Origin: Theobroma cacao
Lineage: Eukaryota; Streptophyta; Magnoliopsida; Malvales; Malvaceae
Length of the DNA: 64,000 bases
NCBI RefSeq assembly: GCF_000208745.1
Contig: NC_030851.1
Location: 4,192,598 to 4,256,597 of the forward strand
Direction: 5' to 3'
Each line of letters starts with the position of its first letter. Positions within the stretch are counted from its first letter, which is position 1. The notes under the pieces were generated by a model. It was not told the DNA's origin. It did no database searches and was given only the letters and a program-made list of their open reading frames with translations. This document shows positions 34,140-46,600 of this stretch, one piece after another. The translations under genes were made by a program, and so were the position numbers.

Positions 34140-37100
34140 TATTAACAGAAATTAATTATAGTAGCATTTAATTAAGTCCTTTTCTTCGTTTATTATTCTG
34201 CACACCATATGAGGCAGAGAAAAAATTTCTTCATTCTGATTATAATCATGTGAACTGGATGATATATATATATATCTCAGAAAACCCACACAATTAACAA
34301 GTACTGCTTAAAAGAGTAGATCCCGGAAAGCTTTCCCTTGTTTTAGCTAATAGTAAAACTTGAGTTGATCGACTCACGTGGTTATGGACTATGAAGTTCC
34401 TGTAGTTCCTGGAGAACAAAGTAATTTCAGTTGATCATAGAGCCTTAGAAAATAAGCATTCCAATACGTGCTTGGGGTCAAGACAAAACAGAAATCCCAG
34501 GGAAAGTTTGTTTCTCCTTGTGTTATTAGGATTCTTTTTTTTGGAGATTTCAATTTGCCCTTTGCATGTTCTTATTCTACTCCTCCCTGCATGCGCTCAG
34601 GTGGGTCCATATGCTCGAACCATAGACCAAAAATCTTGTGTCCGTACTATAATTTCACGTGTTTCACCGCACTGCTAATGAGTATTATTCTTCGAAAAGA
34701 GTCCTACTGTTGGTTTTGTTTTGTGGTTCCCTACAGGTCATTCTTGAATTACTGCACTGTGTCCTGAACAACATTCCAAGCATTCTAGCTGGCTTGTCGA
34801 TTTCATACGATCATAATCTTGTTGCTTTTCTTCTTCCTGGAAAGGTCAACATATCTTACCTACTATTTTTACAATTGGGGTTGTTCTTTGTTGAATGTTT
34901 GGTTTTCTGGTAAAAGGGTGTCTAGACGTCTTGTTCTTTGACTGGGATCTGTTTACTCAACACACAAGAATGTTTAGAAACTTTGTAATGTTGCAAGATC
35001 CTCTGTATGGTAGAATTCATTGCTCCTGGACTCCGTTATCAGTGTTTCTTGTTGAATAGAAAATTGAAAACCCTCGTCGCCCGGCATATAACAGTTAGCT
35101 CTAGCAGTCTTTATTCATGCCAATCACAAAGGCATCAACATAAAAGAGGGAAAAAAGCATGTTGCTCATGATCAATGAGTTTGTTATAAGGCAATGTGTA
35201 AATAATGCAAGTCGAGCAAAGTAATCTTGTTATTATATGATCTATGGAAACCACTGTTTAAGCCCTGCAAATGAAGCAAAGAAAATGTGACAAACCGAAT
35301 AATAGTACAACATGGTAAATTATTTGATGCTATCCCTTTCAAATATAGTCCCTAAAATGTGCAAAGCACATCCAAAAGCTGGTATCAGATAAAAATAAAC
35401 TGAATACTGCTATATATGAGAAAAAATCTCCATGGTTTATAGAGTTAGTCCACTTGTTCTTTGCTTTTAGTGCTTTGTAGTCTGGTAAATATTGTTATGA
35501 TTTTTTCGTTCATGGCTGAATTTGGTTATCCCTTGTGGAAATGGAACTTTGATTTGAACTCTTGCTTCTTTGGGGTGAACAGATGAGTATGAGCTTGGCT
35601 GGTCCATATCGGTTCCACCCTGGTGCCTCCAATGATGAAGATCCATAATCAAACCTGAACTGACTTCAGGTTAGTCAGGCGCAACCCAATTGCAATTATT
35701 TGACAGAATCTTTTATTGGCCCTGTTAGAAGGAGCCCCCATGTGAGCTTTTTAAGTCTTCCCTATATCTCTTCTTTTCTATTTTCCTTTTTCACTTTTCT
35801 TGCTTATAAGGTTTTCCGATTAGGCGATTACCCCTAAAAATATCAACGAAGGATCTGGTTAAAGCAGATCATACAAAGATCAATCCCAGGACCTGTTTTA
35901 ATTGACCATTTCTCTGACCCTTCGACATATACAAGTGCCTAATATGATTTAACTGAAGAAAGCGACATCTATTGAAGATACATGTAGGCTTCAGCAGAAA
36001 ATCAAGATTGGAATCCCAATGATTGCTGCAAGTTATCCTCTCAATGTGACGAAAAGGTTTATTTTTCTCCATCTCCAACTCATCTCTTCTTTGGATAAAT
36101 GCAGATTGCAGCTGAGGTCTGCATACGCAAAATCTGTGCATGTTCTCTTGTCAACTTGAGCGATATTTACACATTGTGGCATTTGTAATCAGATTCTCTC
36201 CTCACAAAAAGCAGGGCAGATAAGTATCACATAAATGGAAGATTAAGATTGTCACAGTAATTCCATTTCAAGCATATAAAGAACGTAATCTCTTCATTCT
36301 AGAAGTATCTGACAATCAGAAAATGACACAATTTCTCGGAAGAGACTAAATATCTGCTTGGAATAATAAGTCAAATCTACGAAGGCATCAGAATTCAGAG
36401 GACGGTGGTGTGATAACATGATTTAGGCTGCAAGTTGATTTAGAGTAGCCCCAACCTATATGGGCCTACGCTCACTAAAATCCAGCAAGTAGACCTCGGT
36501 AAAGTCTTATTCACATCGTTTAGAGTCCACAGAGCCGACTCCCAAATTTAAGATTTAGAATGACAGGAATGGGAAACTTTCTGCATTCGGGAAAGCGTGA
36601 TGTATGATTCCTTCAAATCTTCGTGACGTAGGATGCTGCGATAGAATGAGGCTGCTATAGTTTCAGAGCCGGTAGACTATACTTGTGTTGGATTAAACAA
36701 TGAGAAAACGTTGTGCAGGGGCAAAAATAATATCTAAAAATCTCAATTTTCTGAGAAAATAAAGCAGTGTTTATCAAGAATTTTTCAGTGTGAAACACAT
36801 CATTCTCTGCTCGTTTCTTGCCATCCTGCTGATTTATTCCATTGAAAAGTGTTTCTTGAGCAGATTAATTTTAACCCTTACTTGTTATAATAGGGGCATA
36901 ATTTGTTAAAAAATGAAGCAGGTTTACCAACTACCAGCACTCACACAATCCATGGCCTCTAGTGTCAACTTGCAGGAGTCATATTCTTGGATACTGACCA
37001 CATGCTAATGGGGCTCGCTGTGATGATTGGTTGAAAATTACCCATGCAACTTTCTAGGAATCGGTACGAAAAAAAGTGATGCTGTTGAGATACACCTCCT

Positions 37101-39955
37101 TGCCGATATTTGGAATCCTTATCATTCAGTCTATCCAATTGAAAGTAATATCTGTGGATTCCTTTCTCTCTCAGGACTTGTTCTTTTGACAAGTGGTCCT
37201 TCCTTGGAAATTGGAGGAGTTGGTTTTGCAATGATAAGGGTTTAAACTTCGTAAATCTATTGGTTTTTAGTAAGTTCTAAGGGAGGGGGGGGGTGGTTGA
37301 TGGTCTCTTAGATTTTTCCTTTTAAGCGCACTTTTTAAGTTAAAGACCACAGAACCAGGAATCTGCAACTTTATTCTGACGGAAAAGAGCCCACTACCTA
37401 GACATACCACGCCGGCCAGTAGATTTACATCAGCCGCAAAAGAATAAAGATGATTTTCTTTCCCCCGTGGAATCTTTGAACACAGAAATTTTGGAACGAT
37501 GGAATGTAAAATTGGTTTGAATTAGTTAATTTCTTGGAATATGAAGAGTGAAAGTTCTTCCAGAAAAAGAAAAGCCATAGCCCTATAGCTATAGGGGTAT
37601 AGGAGAGAATATGCAGAGGGAAAATGCCTATTTATCGTGTGAATATGATTAATGCAACCCTTCCTATTAAGGATCACAAGGGCCGTTGTCTGTGTTCCAT
37701 GAAGGGTGAAGCAATAGAGAGTAACACTCAAAGTTGATAATACATCTGTGGCTTGTATAAGCTGGGAAAGATGTGATGTATTCGCAGGACACGAGCCCAT
37801 GCAAAAAGATATATGGATAATTAATGACTCCATTGTCTTGTTTTACAACCAATCGCATGACGATGTCCATTCCCAAATGCACCAATGAATTTCTGTCAAG
37901 TTGGTCTTAAAAGATTTTGTGTGCGCTGAATTGGAGCTTCATTGCAGTTTGAGACAGGTAAAACTATTTCCCCCCACCCTTTCTTTTCTTTTTCTTTTTC
38001 TTTTTTTCATAATTATTATGATTTTTCTTTTCCTTTTGGAATTTAAATAAAAATAAATTGTACATGCTGTTACGCCGTACGCTGATGGCCAATTCAATTG
38101 TTGGAATATTCAGTGAGACCAAACCAAGATATTGTGGGGCAGAGATTCGCAAGTTCTTATGCTGATCTTGTGCTGTCGTTCTCGCTAAAGTGCAGCGTAA
38201 AAGTCAATGTCGGTTTCGTGTCTGCTTGGTGATTTTGCAATCAACAATACCACGGAGAAGCTAATGCAATATTTCGTTCTTTGAACTTGACAATTTCTTT
38301 ACGAACATTATCTTTTTTGTGTCCTGCTTCCTTGTTATTCCACAGGAAAATCATGCTTTTAGAGACCAAATCCAGCGTGCAGATAACAAAAATATTCTCA
38401 CCATCTCAAGGTGTACCCTGCGGTCAGCTTACTGATGTACCTTTGACAAGGGAGTGAAGCCAAACCAACTTCATTGCTAGAGTGTGATGTTGCCCCTGCA
38501 ATGTGACAGAAAGTAGATTTATCACCACAAAAGAATTTGATTCTTGAGAGACTAATTCAATTTATAACAATCTTTGGGCTTTGGCCATTAATCAGTAGTA
38601 ATATCAGTTTCTTCAAACAAAAGAGTAAGACCTGCTTGTTAAAGGCTACATTCCATAAAAACTGATGTAAGAAACTCTGATGTTACCTAAAGGTCACCAA
38701 CGTTATACTGGTGTAGGTTCTGTATATGAAGTTGAAATGATGTCAAGGTTTGAGGCTTGATTCAGCATAAGAAAATCTCGTCTATGGGCTATGGCTTCCG
38801 ACCAGAGTGCAATGCAATTGTTTTTAATTGGCTGAGAAAGTCAATAGCTCCCAGTTTTATACCATATGTCAGCTTGCTCCATTTCCTTTCGATAAAAATT
38901 TACAGCTGGTGTTTCGACAGCAGGTCCAGACTCGAAACCCAGAGCTTCTATGCAAATCTGTAACCAGAAGAGTAGAGGGAGACTCTGAGAACAGAGGAAA
39001 TTCATTAATTTTTCACTATTCAACCCTCTCCAGGAGTGGACATAGGAAGTCGGGAACTCAACCAAAGACGGGAAATGGCCACATAATAATAATAATAATA
39101 ATCCATTTCTCTTGGCAACTCTTGATCCGTGACACAGTTTGGGCCTTACCATTATGCACTCCTGAGACTTGGGACGGGCTTGTAAAAGCTATACATGCTT
39201 ACCAGGACTCCAATGGGTCAAGAGACTCAATTGGTCCCATCCATTCACAGGAGTAGAAACACCAAAAATTACCACAAAGATCAAGCATAGATGCATGTCA
39301 TTGAAGGAATGTAGGGCGTGGCCCATCATCAGCAGGAAAATCCATGCAAGACAAGATTCAAAGCTTTATTAATCCGATAATTCACTCTATCTTACTAAAG
39401 ATATAAGCTTTGTTGTCAGATAGCCTTTTAGTTTCTCATTATATTATATTGAATATTATCTGCTGCTAAGAAATTAAACCCTAAATCTAATAGATAATTG
39501 GATATGGAATTATCGTGATTATCATGTTTAGGAAGTTATCTAATACCAAATGCACAACGGTAACCCAATGGATAGCAAAATAAGCCATTTAAGAATTGGT
39601 GTCAACTCTCAAAGGTTGTTCTATCTTTTGATATTTTATGTTAATCAGTGTGGATCATGGAGTTGCTTGCTTGGCAGCGATTAAAATTTAATAATAAAAA
39701 TAAATAAAGAATCAGCTCGAATTTGAAAAGAAGATCTGTACTTCATTCCATTTTTCAAGTTTAAAGATTTTACACCTAACAATACCGATAACATAAGCAT
39801 AAGAACCATTCGGTCAAAAAAGAGAGAACCCAACACCCAAACAGTAACAGAGAACCATAGAAGAACCGTAGCAACATCATCAAACCAAACACTAACTAAA
39901 CAACCGATAAACCCAACCACAACACATACGGCCCAAGCCCACTCATACGCTAATT
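34140..39955. other. Intergenic, no gene recognised
   Basis: About 5.8 kb between the RADIALIS-like and GRP genes, both on the minus strand. Base composition is more balanced than in the AT-rich deserts elsewhere, and open frames at 34468-34913 and 38757-39256 exist, but none shows a domain or credible codon pattern. An AAT microsatellite lies near 39085-39103 and a G9 run near 37285. An unannotated noncoding transcript cannot be excluded. Confidence 0.45.
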
Positions 39956-40727
39956 CTAAGACCTCCAGTTGCCCTCAGAGGCGCCGCCACCTCTAGGGTA
40001 GCGAGATCCACCATCACCATATCCACCCTCACGGCGTCCACCTCCGTATCCACCACCGCCATATCCTCCACTATTGCCATATCCACCCTCACGGCGACCA
40101 CCTCCGTAACCTCCCTCACGGCGACCTCCATATCCACCGCCGCCGCCACCGCGACTGTAACCGCCGTTTCCACCATAACCGCCACCGCCACCACCGCTTC
40201 GGCGAGATTGAGCTTCATTGACGGTGATATTCCTTCCGTCCAGATTCTGACCGTTCATTCCTTCAATAGCATCCCTCATAGCTTTCTCGTCACGGAAAGT
40301 AACGAACCCGAAGCCTCTGGATCTTCCAGTCTCACGATCGTTAATGATCTGAATAAAACATAATTAAATTAACAACAAATATATAAAAAAGGTAAAAGAA
40401 TATAGATATATTAGAATCGATCGATCTTCGGCCCAGGGGGATGAAGACAGAACGTACCGGCGAGAGATATAAAAGAGAGAATAGTAACAAGAGAGTATCA
40501 AGTAACAAGTAGTAACACAAAACAACAGATCAAGGATCACAGATCATAGACAGAGAGGCCCGGATCGGGTCGGATCGAGTCAGATCTGGAGTCCGATCTC
40601 TGCACAAACGGACCTTCGATTCGACGATCTCGCCGTACTGGCTGAAGGCTTGTTCGAGAGCCCTATCGTCGGTGGCCCAGGCGAGCCCTCCGACGAAGCA
40701 CCGGAACTCAATATCTGCGGAGGCCAT
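39956..40727 (-). CDS. Glycine-rich RNA-binding protein, GRP7/GRP8 type (2 exons)
   Basis: Exon 1 is 40727-40614 and exon 2 is 40348-39956, giving 168 residues. An N-terminal RRM carries RNP2 (CFVGGLAW, residues 10-17) and RNP1 (RGFGFVTF, residues 49-56, including the Arg49 position important for RNA binding in Arabidopsis GRP7). The C-terminal half, from about residue 90, is Gly-rich with Arg, Tyr and Ser ([17 protein letters not shown] repeats). The protein binds RNA and in Arabidopsis works in splicing, mRNA export, cold response and a circadian-controlled slave oscillator. The start at 40727 matches the family N-terminus MASADIEF. The intron sits inside the RRM after ESK, the conserved family position, where GRP7/8 autoregulate by alternative 5' splice sites; that control is inference here. 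Confidence 0.96.
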
Positions 40728-40833
40728 GTAGGAAACACTACAATCCCCTAGGGTAAAAGAGGGTAGCAGCACAAATAGGGGATGATATTTTGGAAGGAGC
40801 TGAGAATGGAAACGGCGAGAGGCTAAAGCATGC

Positions 40834-40840
40834 TTTTATA
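40834..40840 (-). promoter_or_regulatory. TATA box of the GRP gene
   Basis: TATAAAA on the minus strand lies about 107 bp upstream of the ATG, giving a predicted leader of roughly 80 bp. Confidence 0.6.
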
Positions 40841-42839
40841 GAGAGGATGCGAGGTTCCAATTAGGTTAGTTGCAGCTGGGTACAGTAAATGCGCTTAACT
40901 ATGATTAAAGTTCTGACAACACTGAATGTTTTGGCTTGTTTGGTTGCTAGCATTGGTCTATCCTTTGATTTAACTATTAGCATAGCGCGTTTTAAATATA
41001 CTAATTAATTTCTTTTCTTAAAACCAATTATATTATGCAAAAAATATTAAACCTAATTTTTAAAATTTTTTATTTTTACTATTCCATGAATGTTGTAGGT
41101 GAAAAGAGTTTAATATAATCTTTATTATTTATAAATATTTAATCAAAAAAATTGAAATATTAGATGGAAATTATAGTTCAGGGCTGAAAAGAATATTCGG
41201 AATAAAGTTTTATCCGTGACCAGAAACCAACTAAACCAGGGTTAGTTAGCAACGCGGTGACCAGTTAAAGACTGAGATGGTGTCAGGTAGGGTCCACAGT
41301 CACGTGCTGTCGAGTAGTTGACGCCCATAAAAGTCTTGATATTTACTTGCCCCTACCAAAAATATCTCAAAAACCTCTGTCGCTTTTCAAATTTTTTTTT
41401 TAAATTGTTTTCTTGAATAATACTTAATATCTCAAAAATTTCTACAAAAAAAATCTCACACGCTCTCCGTACTTGTCACCGAAGCAAATGGCCGGGTCAA
41501 TTTGGGAATTGGGATGAAGACCAAAACTACCGAATATTGCTGTCGTATTGTTTTTCTCACACTCTGTTTTTTCTTTCTTTCATTAAATACATGCAATTAT
41601 GGTGGGATTTTCCAAAGTTTGGGTTCTCAAATATGAATAGTAACATTCCGTCATATGACAAAAAAAGAAAGTATTTATATATAAGATTTATATTTGATGT
41701 TTTGATAATGTATAATTTTTATACATTATCATATCACAAAAATGTACCACTTCATTAATAAAGTTAAAAAAAAATAAAATTAAATATTAAATATTAAATT
41801 TATAATAATTAATTAAATAAAAAATAAAATATTTTTATTTTTTATTCTCTCTCAACCGTTCTTTTTTTTATTCTCTTATTTTCTATTTCTCTCTAATTCC
41901 ATCATCTTCTTTTTTTCTTCTCCTTCCATAAAAATTAAGTTTTACAAAATTCTGTAACTTTAAGAGTAATTTTTAAATTCTTTTCTTATTTTTTAAAAAT
42001 TGAGAAAATAAGATTCAAATAAATAAATAAATCTTATTAGTATAATTTTATTTAGTCAACAATTTTGCTTATAAATAATACATTAAGTCCAAAATTGTTC
42101 TTTTTCCACATACATTAGGTTTTTTTCCCTTATAATGCACTCATAAAACTTCAAATCTCTATCAAAACCAAAATTCTTTTAAGGTGTTACTTTTCCATTT
42201 TACTAAAACCCAAAATGCTAGTAAATTTAAACATGAGATGTTAAACTAAATTATATTTGTTTTTGGTATTTAAACCAAAGTTATTGTTCATATGATATGT
42301 TATATAAACATTTTAATTTTTAACTAAACCCAAGTTTTCAATATTTTAAATGAAAGTTAGTCATATTTGACGAGATATTACTAACCATTTTACAAGAGTT
42401 TCAAAATTAATTATATGAATTTCCCTTTGTAACACCTTGAGAAAGAAAGGTGTGATATGGCTTATAGGAAAAGAATAATTTTTTGTGTTAATTAAAAGCA
42501 AAATTGTTAACTTAATAAAATTTTGCTTAAAAAATTTATATATTTAAATTTTGTTTTTTCATTTTTTAAGATATGTTTTCTCAATCTCTTTAACAAATAA
42601 TAAAAAAATAATATAAAAAAAAGAAAAAAAATCTAATAATTGCTATTAAAGTTTTAAAATTTTGCAAAACTTAATTTTAATGGAATAAGTGGAGAAGAAA
42701 ATGATGGACTTGAAAAGATAATGGAAGAAGAGGAAAAGAAGATGGAGCGAGATCAAAGCTGAGAACAAGCAAAATAATATCTAAAAGAGCTAGAAATGTG
42801 AAAATATTTTTTTAATTAGTTATTATAAACTTTTTAATA

Positions 42840-43530
42840 TTTATATGGCGTTTGATATTTTATAATGCAATATGATTATAAATAATGTGATTGTAAGTAA
42901 TATGATTGCAAAGAAAATAATATTACAGTATTTGATATACAAGTAAAATAATTATTAAAATGCAGTAAAAATAACATTACAATGTTTGGTTTACAAATAC
43001 TTTGCTAATAATGTAATGTTAATTTTCAAAATTACCCTTATTTATTAAAATGTAAGTTTAATATACATGTATTTTTTATTGTTAATTTTTATATAATATA
43101 ATATCTTAAATTTTATTTTTAATGTCATATATTTTATTTTCATTTCTTATGATAATCTTATAAATTTTTTTTATTTCTTTAATATATTTTTTATATTATA
43201 TATTTTGTTTTAATTTATTTTACCTATATTATATAAATTTTAATTTCTTATATTTTATTTTATTTTAATTTTTTATTCTTATATTATATATTTTATTTTA
43301 ATCATAACATTACAAAATGTTTTTAACAAGGTAACAAAGTTGAAGGATAAAAATGTCTTTAAGAACATTGTAAAGTGTAATGTAATGTGATTGTATTGGT
43401 TTTGGATTACAATCACATTACATCCACTTACTGTAATGTGATTAAATTGCAACCTTACATTGCAGTGGTTTGTTACAAAATAAATACTATAATGTAATTT
43501 AATTAGGCACGTTGCAATGAATGTACTTCC
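42840..43530. repeat. Candidate MITE-like element with repeated AATGTGATT motifs
   Basis: The segment repeats variants of AATGTGATTGTAA on both strands, including a perfect 16-bp inverted repeat at 43380-43423. Such motif clustering is typical of short non-autonomous DNA elements in dicots. I could not define matching termini or a target duplication, so the limits are approximate. Confidence 0.4.
43380..43423. repeat. Perfect 16-bp inverted repeat with 12-nt loop
   Basis: ATGTAATGTGATTGTA at 43380-43395 is the exact reverse complement of 43408-43423. Confidence 0.9.
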
Positions 43531-43650
43531 ACTTCCCTTATATCAAAAGTTACTTAAATTTTAGTTTTTAAAGATTTTTTACCTCATTAATGAGGTGCCA
43601 TATTTTGGTGAACTTATAGTGTATCAATGCATCAAATATTAACCCTTATC

Positions 43651-43680
43651 TATATATATATATATATATATGTATATATA
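43651..43680. repeat. (TA)n microsatellite
   Basis: Fifteen dinucleotides of TA with a single TG interruption. Confidence 0.9.
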
Positions 43681-46600
43681 AGGTATCAAAATTTAATGAC
43701 TTGATAGTATATAGAAACTATACACCGTCAATATATCTAATATTAATCCTTAATATATATGCTTTTTTATTTAGAAATTTATCAATAGGCTGTCAAATGA
43801 AGGCCCTTTAGGGCTTTCTTTCATCCATAATAATATAGTAATAGATAGACTCCAACCCAGCCCAGCTGCTCTTGTCTTTGGATTGGGTCTAGTTTGGAAA
43901 AAGCCTTTTACATGTCAAAATAGCTTAAAAGCCTTGTCATGCTATTTATCCTGGGTCAGGCTCATGGCCCGATCACTTTATTTTTTTTATCAAATCGGGC
44001 CTACTGGCATGCAGCTGGGCTAGGATCCCTTCAGCTAGGTTTTGGATAATCAAATATTTTCAACTTTGACTTCATGCCTGTTTGGTTTTTTTTTTTTTCA
44101 ATTTATTTGCATTTTAAAAGTAAAAGCGACAGTAAAATGGATTTTGAATTTTTTTAAAAAAGAATTCCAAGAAAAACTCCAAAGAGGAGTTTCATTTTAT
44201 TTTCTTTTAAAAATATGTTAGTTGTTTAACANAAAAATATTTTTTTTGTTTCAAAAATATTTTCATCTGTTAAAAATAATCTCAACATTACCTTCTCAAA
44301 AAAGCCTATTTGTCAATCGATCTTTCTCTTCGCTCACTCTCTTTACAAATTACCTTTTTCTAACATTAATTACGATCTCTCTCTTCTATCTTTTTTTACA
44401 AAGATTACAAAAAAAAAATCGAACACAATTATAGTTTTGAATAATCAATTAAAGTGAGAAGAATTGATGGAAAAAATAGTTGATTTTAAGTTATTTATGA
44501 ATTAGGTGTTACTTATAAATTATTTGTAAAATTTTTTAATGATTAATTATAAAATATAAACTTTATGTTATATAAAAATACTTTTTATATTTTCAAAATT
44601 TTATTTTAAATAAATAAAAAATAAAATTAATATTTTTTTAACAAAAAAATTTGTAATTAATAGAAAGTTATTTATTAAACACCTTTTATGGTAATTTTAA
44701 CTAAAATTAAAGTTTATATAAGTTGATTGGTAAACATCTTATCTATAAAAAAAACTTATAAAAATAAAATTACTAAACGATTTTAACTTAATTTTAAAAA
44801 TTATTATTTTTTATAAAAACTTCAAAATAATTTTTGAATTTAAAAAAACCCAAACCAAACAAGTTTTGAATGCATCGCCCAACAAAAAGAAATTGTATAT
44901 TACTGTATTTTGATTTTTGACTAATTATGATATTAAACAAATATTTTGACTGGTCAATCTCAGTCGGTTGACAAAAACCAAAATTGCAACGTTTCTTGTA
45001 GCCTTGATCATGAAATCCGACTAAAAAAAAACTTTATTATGTAATTTAGATGGCTTTGCAAGGAATCCCATGGCAATATTTTTCTGTATCATCTGATAAT
45101 TAAAAATATAAAAACTTTTGACTTATTAAATTTATATTCATTGTTTTTTTTTTTTTAATTTTCCATAGTCATATTGATTATGTTCTATATATTATGCACG
45201 CGTTATGTATAGAAACTGTTCTTCAATTTCATTATATACTTTTATTATGGATATTTTCTGAAATGAAAAAAAAAATCCTTTTTTTTATAAGATTATAGTT
45301 AATCAACATCAAGTATGCATTTCTGATCTAAAACCCAATTATCTTTCGCTATCATTCATATTCTTTTTTGTATGCACATTTTAAAAACTATAAAACTTGT
45401 TAAGCATTTCATTGACTGGATCAAAAAAAGGGTATACTTCAAATTACAAACTCTTTTTTTATTTGGTTGAGATTAAGATCTGTGTTGGAAAGTCTACAGT
45501 GATTTATTTAGTTTTAATCCCTCAAAATCAATATTCAATCAATCTAGAATCTCATTATTTCTGTTTTGTTTTCCTTGACTGCTTCTATGATCTCATCAAT
45601 CAATTTGAGGATTAATTAATGCAAATCTTCAATCTAATCTTCTGAATGCCATGTGCATTAAGCATTCTATGTTGAAATCGTAATGCTTTTTGTTCTTAAT
45701 CTTTTGTCAATATATGAAGCTGTGAAAGGGACTAAACAACCAAGAAAACGACCCAAACCGGGGTGGTTCTATCCCATCCAGTTCCGAACTTGAAAATCAA
45801 CATGATGATGACGAAGTTCACCAAACCAATTGTTGGGAACCAATTACCATCGTTATTTGGTCATCACTACTTGATAGATTTCCATCTCCCCACCTGTATA
45901 CTTTGCACTACAAATTTTGTTTGTTCGAAGGTAGCGTAGCCCTTTATAATTCAATGCCACTTTGATTATTCCAAACACTTTTTTCTCTTTCTTTGATTTG
46001 CTTATGCTTGTGGGATGGGGGGGAGATTATTGTTGTTGCTTCAAGTGAAGAGAAAGGTTAGCCTTCCTTCTAGCTGACAAGATATACCCAATTAATCATC
46101 CTATTGGTATGATTGTTTCCAACTTTCGATGGGTATGGCGAAATTGTACTCAAAGAGTGTGGTGTGGGCTAGAATAAGTAAAAAGATTGTACACTTGTAC
46201 CATAAAAATGACAAGTTCTCTTATTTTGCTAATCACTTTCACTTCTTTGTTCCTTTGCTTTGTATCCCGCTATTCATGTTTAGAGCATTGAATAGCACTC
46301 TACACTAATGCGCTTACTAGTTTACTTATCAGCGTAACAGGTTCGAGCTACAGCTGGCAAATAAAATGATTTCGATAGCTTTCCTGTCCAATAAGGTTGC
46401 ATTTTCATGGGGTCATTAATTTTATGGGCCAGCACCCCGTAAGAAAACTATCCTTTAGTATCTGAATTAAACATACCTGCTTTGCATTTATTGTTCTCTC
46501 AGTTTGAATCTTTTTCCCATTCCCCCTCTCCCTGTTGTGGTAAACTGTGATCTTAATAACTAATGGGCTATCATTCCTTCCTTCTACAAAAGGAAAAAGA

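Noticed and set aside
34468..34913. Overlapping plus-strand frames rich in hydrophobic residues
   Set aside because: Three frames overlap in the same place, none has a domain, and the composition fits T-rich noncoding DNA.
39943..40218. Ala/Val/Met-rich frame over the GRP gene
   Set aside because: It is a shifted reading of the GGN-rich glycine domain.
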